From Methanolobus sp. WCC4 (GTDB taxonomy: Archaea > Halobacteriota > Methanosarcinia > Methanosarcinales > Methanosarcinaceae), in NCBI RefSeq assembly GCF_038022665.1, contig NZ_CP150629.1, forward strand, positions 186,001-250,000: a stretch of 64,000 nucleotides of DNA. Direction: 5' to 3'. Positions 60,688-64,000 of this stretch are shown here, piece after piece; position 1 is the first letter of the stretch; each line of letters starts with the position of its first letter. The position numbers were made by a program, and so were the translations under genes. Under the pieces are notes generated by a model. The model had not been told where the DNA came from. It did not search any database and saw nothing but the letters and a program-made list of their open reading frames with translations.

Positions 60688-61284
60688 CTAGGCCTTGCCC
60701 CTTGATTCACCAAGGACCACACCTGTAGCGATAAGATGGGCCACCCTCAATGGCTCAGGTATATTGCTCCTTGTTGATGAGATCTTAACTACCCTTGCGG
60801 CAAGTTCGGGTTCGATGCCACAACACTGGATGAATACAGGATTTAATTCATCCTTTGTTATCACTTTGTGGATCTTGCCTGCTTTTTTGATGATATCCAT
60901 ACGTTCTTCTTTTTCAGAAAGGAAAGAAAGGGCACTTTCTATTTTCTCAAAGTCCGGAATATCACGCATCAATACAACTACCGGAATATCCGTTTCCCCA
61001 TTGAGACGAACTATGTCAACAGGATTAAAACCTCCATAGGTGACACCATCGAGCATTATAACACGTATCTGAGAGGAGTGTTTGCTCCGAAGGACCATCT
61101 CGATGATCCTGTCCGTTGCATCCATGCCATCCTTTGTGATATAGGAACGAAGGACACCATCGAGCCACAGGCCACCACGGAAGAAGGCTCCGACTATTGT
61201 TATAGTGTCACTTATGAGTGCAGAGTCATCTATCCCTAAGATGCGGATCTCATCCTTGACATGAAAAGCCTTTAGCTCACCCAC
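60688..61284 (-). CDS. DUF99 protein (endonuclease V-like fold)
   Basis: A 198-aa archaeal protein with HVKDEIRILGIDDSALISDT near 8-27, VGAFFRGGLWLDGVL near 31-45, MLDGVTYGGFNPVDI near 77-91 and PVVVLMRDIPD near 100-110. This pattern is the DUF99 family, which shares the RNase H-like fold of endonuclease V; DD near 19-20 and D79 could be metal ligands. Activity is unknown. It is convergent with the phosphohexomutase, with 28 nt between stops, and 49 nt downstream of PAN, so it may be in the PAN operon. Confidence 0.82.
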   Translation of the reverse strand: MGELKAFHVKDEIRILGIDDSALISDTITIVGAFFRGGLWLDGVLRSYITKDGMDATDRIIEMVLRSKHSSQIRVIMLDGVTYGGFNPVDIVRLNGETDIPVVVLMRDIPDFEKIESALSFLSEKEERMDIIKKAGKIHKVITKDELNPVFIQCCGIEPELAARVVKISSTRSNIPEPLRVAHLIATGVVLGESRGKA

Positions 61285-61333
61285 AAAGAAGAATATGAAA
61301 AAAGGTAATGAAGTAACTTACCAGCAGGGATGC

Positions 61334-62620
61334 TCAGATGAACATTCCTTCCGGAAGAACTTCCTCTTTATTCTCTGTTTTTGACATTACTTTCTGTACG
61401 GACTCAAGGAACTCATCCATGCCTACGGAATCCTTATCGAACCTGACAGCCAGCATACCGGCCTCCATTGCGATCGCATTGAGGTCCGCACCGCTTGCAT
61501 TCTCGGTAAGCTTTGCCAGTTTCGCGAAGTCTATGTTGTCTGCAACGGACATGAAGCGTGTGTGTATCCTGAGGATATTCTCACGGGCCCCTTCATCCGG
61601 CATTGGTACATTGACTATCCTGTCAAACCTTCCCGGCCTGAGTATCGCAGAGTCAAGGATGTCCAGCCTGTTGGTGGCTGCGATTATCCTTACATCGCCC
61701 CTGTTATCAAAGCCATCCATCTCGGCAAGCAACTGCATGAGAGTCCTCTGAACCTCACGGTCTGCGCCATTGGTGTCGTTCAGGCGTCTGGAAGCTATTG
61801 CATCCAGCTCATCAATAAATACGATACTCGGGGTTTTCTTCCTTGCCATGTCGAACAGTTCCCTGACAAGTTTTGCACCGTCACCGATGTATTTCTGAAT
61901 CAGCTCGGAACCTACTACCCTGATAAAGGTAGCTTCTGTCCTGTGTGCAACCGCCTTTGCAAGCATGGTCTTTCCGGTACCGGGTTCACCATAAAGAAGC
62001 ACTCCTTTTGGTGGGGTGATACCTATACGCTCGAATGATTCCGGTTTGGTCAAAGGCAATTCTACGGATTCTATCAGTTCCTGTATCTGTGCGTCCAGGC
62101 CGCCTATGTCCTCGTAATTGACATCCTGGGACTCCAATACCTCCATTGCTGAAACTTCCGGATCCTCAGTGGTCGGAATGACCTCTACGATGGCAAGTGT
62201 CTGCTGGTTCAAAGCAACCTTTGCACCCGGAACCAGTGAATCCTCATTAAGGTACTGCGATACATTTACCATGAACTGCGGACCTGTCGAACTCCTTACA
62301 AGGACCTTTTCCTCGCTGATGACATCCATTATGGTAGCCACCACTAAAGGAACGGTCTTCAGGCGGTCGATCTCTGCCTGCAGTCTGCGTACCTCACGCT
62401 CGTATTTGAGCTTCTGACTCTCTACGAAGCGTTTTTCAGACTCGATCTGATCACATTGTTCTTTCAGAAGAGTGTTCCTGGACTCAAGCTGCCTCATACG
62501 ATCGAGCAGATATTTGGAAAAATCTTCCTCACTTTCTGAGCCGACATAGTCATAGTCTGCCTTGTTCACAGCAGTAAAATCATACCGCCTGTGTTCCAAA
62601 TCGTCGCTGGTTTCGCTCAT
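61334..62620 (-). CDS. pan: Proteasome-activating nucleotidase PAN
   Basis: A 428-aa AAA ATPase that unfolds proteins for the 20S proteasome. Residues 30-85 form a coiled coil ([20 protein letters not shown] and onward), 90-155 an OB domain, then [20 protein letters not shown] near 172, Walker A GEPGTGKT near 210, Walker [13 protein letters not shown] near 266-277 and the [12 protein letters not shown] near 325. The C-terminal tail ends GMFI, so the HbYX gate-opening motif has Phe in place of Tyr. DUF99 lies 49 nt downstream; the MBF1 gene is divergent. Confidence 0.93.
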   Translation of the reverse strand: MSETSDDLEHRRYDFTAVNKADYDYVGSESEEDFSKYLLDRMRQLESRNTLLKEQCDQIESEKRFVESQKLKYEREVRRLQAEIDRLKTVPLVVATIMDVISEEKVLVRSSTGPQFMVNVSQYLNEDSLVPGAKVALNQQTLAIVEVIPTTEDPEVSAMEVLESQDVNYEDIGGLDAQIQELIESVELPLTKPESFERIGITPPKGVLLYGEPGTGKTMLAKAVAHRTEATFIRVVGSELIQKYIGDGAKLVRELFDMARKKTPSIVFIDELDAIASRRLNDTNGADREVQRTLMQLLAEMDGFDNRGDVRIIAATNRLDILDSAILRPGRFDRIVNVPMPDEGARENILRIHTRFMSVADNIDFAKLAKLTENASGADLNAIAMEAGMLAVRFDKDSVGMDEFLESVQKVMSKTENKEEVLPEGMFI

Positions 62621-62717
62621 GTGCCTCCGAATAATATTTAAGTGCGAAGGGTATATAGCCCTTTCGTAAAGAAGAGATCAGTATTTTCAGATCAGTGTTT
62701 TTATGAGTTGAAGACCT

Positions 62718-63209
62718 ATGCAGTGTGAAATATGTGGCTCTGAGATAAGAGGCAGCCCTTTTAAAGTTAGTATCGACGGAAGCGAGCTAACAGTATGTGG
62801 AAAGTGTTCACAACATGGAAATGCAGTGGGCAAACGTACTCCGGTGTCAAGGAAAGTTGCACCTGTAAGCCGTGGACCAGTACAGTCAGGAAGCAAGAGA
62901 CCTCCAAGAAAAGCTCCCGGAATGGATATGGACGAGCTCGTAGATGAATACGGGCATACGATAAGAGAAGCAAGAGAAAGCAAAAAATGGAGCCATGATC
63001 AGCTTGCTTCAAAGATAAAAGAGAAAGCAACACTTATCAAGAAGATCGAGCGTGAAGAGATCGTCCCTGAGGAGGATGTTCGCAAGAAGATCGAAAGGGC
63101 TCTTGATATAAGGCTTACCGAAAGAAGGAGCGGTGACGACGAATGGAGCGGAGACCGTTTGAACCGTGGTACAACACTTGGAGATATAGTAACTATCAAA
63201 CGTAAATAA
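62718..63209 (+). CDS. MBF1-like transcription factor with zinc ribbon and HTH
   Basis: A 163-aa protein. C3, C6, C27 and C30 form a zinc ribbon (CEICGSEIRG, VCGKC). A basic Pro/Arg linker follows. Residues 72-130 form a Cro/C1-type helix-turn-helix (TIREARESKKWSHDQLASKI, then KEKATLIKKIEREEIVPEED). This is the archaeal MBF1 architecture, with the ribbon added relative to the eukaryotic co-activator. It interacts with translation or transcription machinery; target genes are not known. proC follows by 27 nt and may be co-transcribed. Confidence 0.88.
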   Translation: MQCEICGSEIRGSPFKVSIDGSELTVCGKCSQHGNAVGKRTPVSRKVAPVSRGPVQSGSKRPPRKAPGMDMDELVDEYGHTIREARESKKWSHDQLASKIKEKATLIKKIEREEIVPEEDVRKKIERALDIRLTERRSGDDEWSGDRLNRGTTLGDIVTIKRK

Positions 63210-63236
63210 CGTAAATGAGGATAATTGAGTGATAGA

Positions 63237-64000
63237 ATGAGTCTGGATGGCAAAAAACTGGGATTTATCGGAACAGGAAAGATGGGCAGTGCATTGATAA
63301 AAGGAATATGCGATGCCGGGATCTTTTCCCCGTCCGAGGTATATGCAAGTGACCTGTATGAACCATCACTTGAGGAATTGAAGCAGGATGTGGGCGTGAA
63401 CGTTTCCACAGATAACAAGGTCACAGTCACCAGTTCAGATGTGATCGTCCTCGCAGTTAAGCCGCAGATCCTCAAGAAGGTCATATCCACCATCAAGGAA
63501 GACGTGACCGGGGACAAGCTCATTATATCCATAGCTGCCGGTGTCAAACTGGAGGATATCGAGAAGGAGTTCAATGCAGGAACACGTGTTGTAAGGGTCA
63601 TGCCAAACATAGCTGCAACTGTTGCAGAGGCTGCCTCTGCGATCACCCAGGGAACAAACGCATCTAAAGAGGATGCTGAAGATGCCCTTCAGATATTCGG
63701 CTCAGTGGGAAGCGCCATACAGGTTCCTGAGAACCTAATGGATGCCGTTACCGGACTATCAGGAAGCGGACCTGCCTACATCTTCCCTGTTATCGAGGCA
63801 TTGGCAGATGGTGCTGTGCATGAGGGACTTGACAGGAACAGCGCAATGGTGCTTGCAGCCCAGACCGTGATAGGTGCAGCAAAGATGGTACTTGAGACAG
63901 GAATGCACCCTGGAGAGCTCAAGGACATGGTAACATCCCCTGCAGGAACAACTATCCGTGGTATCCGTGCGCTTGAGGAGAACGGGATCAGAGCAGCCTT
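63237..64000 (+). CDS. proC: Pyrroline-5-carboxylate reductase, N-terminal part (cut by window edge)
   Basis: The frame starts at ATG 63237 and is open to the end of the window (about 254 codons). The NAD(P) motif GFIGTGKMGSALIKGI lies at residues 9-24, VLAVKPQILKKVI near 71-83, VMPNIAATV near 121-129, and the catalytic C-terminal GLSGSGPAYIFPVIEALADG near 176 onward, with TSPAGTTIRGIRALEENG near the edge. It catalyses the last step of proline synthesis. Length to the edge leaves only the final few residues missing. It lies 27 nt after the MBF1 gene. Confidence 0.9.
   Translation, partial: MSLDGKKLGFIGTGKMGSALIKGICDAGIFSPSEVYASDLYEPSLEELKQDVGVNVSTDNKVTVTSSDVIVLAVKPQILKKVISTIKEDVTGDKLIISIAAGVKLEDIEKEFNAGTRVVRVMPNIAATVAEAASAITQGTNASKEDAEDALQIFGSVGSAIQVPENLMDAVTGLSGSGPAYIFPVIEALADGAVHEGLDRNSAMVLAAQTVIGAAKMVLETGMHPGELKDMVTSPAGTTIRGIRALEENGIRAA

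Noticed and set aside
62999-63646. 215-aa minus-strand frame spanning the MBF1 and proC genes
   Set aside because: Antisense to two convincing genes on the plus strand.

Overview
The window is chromosomal DNA from a methanogenic archaeon, most probably of the family Methanosarcinaceae (a methylotroph of the Methanolobus/Methanococcoides/Methanosarcina type; the genus cannot be fixed by eye). The evidence is a set of marker genes: cysteate synthase next to sulfopyruvate decarboxylase (the Methanosarcina-type route to coenzyme M), CofD (coenzyme F420), SepCysS (indirect Cys-tRNA pathway), RpoL, exosome Csl4, Dph2, archaellin, PAN, ribosomal protein L10e, aIF2-beta and PEF-CTERM surface proteins. 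Promoters look archaeal (TATA boxes about 25 nt before a start, several nearly leaderless genes), and Shine-Dalgarno (SD) motifs of the GGAG/GGTGAT type precede many internal genes. No integrase, insertion sequence, prophage or CRISPR array was seen.

Layout. 1-3.2 kb: coenzyme M genes, a TPR protein and a HAD phosphatase. 3.3-9.8 kb: two large TPR proteins flanking a YigZ/IMPACT protein. 10-16 kb: membrane proteins, a PrsW-like protease, a four-CBS protein, a gamma-carbonic anhydrase-like protein with a second in-frame start, a zinc-ribbon mini-protein and tRNA-Gly. 16.3-18.8 kb: a tight retropepsin-RimK-aspartoacylase operon. 18.8-25 kb: iron-sulfur flavoprotein, polyprenol-kinase-like protein, a structured non-coding element, class III aminotransferase, MscS, an archaellin and a secreted protein whose start looks non-canonical. 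25-30 kb: SepCysS, then the RNA/translation cluster hpt-dph2-METTL5-csl4-rpoL. 30-34 kb: Fic with a duplicated operator-like module and an antitoxin-like gene, then the chelatase pair. 34.8-41.3 kb: cofD, HD phosphohydrolase, LpdD-like/UbiX pair, ABC-2 permease, tRNA-Pro, moaD-moeA-crcB-crcB. 41.3-46 kb: CcdA-type thiol:disulfide protein, DUF190, YhbY, a RAD55-like protein with a damaged P-loop, moaB, DUF1786. 46.5-54 kb: L10e, aIF2-beta with TRAM, a KaiC-like ATPase coupled to a radical SAM protein, a frameshifted membrane gene, TrpS and PheS. 54-64 kb: DUF362 ferredoxin protein, two PEF-CTERM proteins, the larE-GNAT-DUF531-DUF166 operon, phosphohexomutase, DUF99, PAN, MBF1 and the start of proC.

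How the genes work together. Several serve methanogenic cofactors: coenzyme M (comDE, cysteate synthase), F420 (cofD), the molybdenum/tungsten cofactor (moaD, moeA, moaB), tetrapyrrole metal insertion (chelatase subunits) and prenyl-FMN (UbiX), which the archaeal mevalonate pathway needs. O-phosphoserine is consumed twice, by cysteate synthase and, as Sep-tRNA, by SepCysS. A second block is information processing. The least explained parts are the RimK cassette, the KaiC-radical SAM pair, the larE-DUF531-DUF166 operon, the Fic operator module and several non-coding repeat structures.

Limits: all names come from reading motifs and gene order by eye. No alignment or database search was run, and residue positions are approximate. 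Three genes (24.2 kb, 27.4 kb, 50.2 kb) have start or frame anomalies that could be biology or sequencing error.
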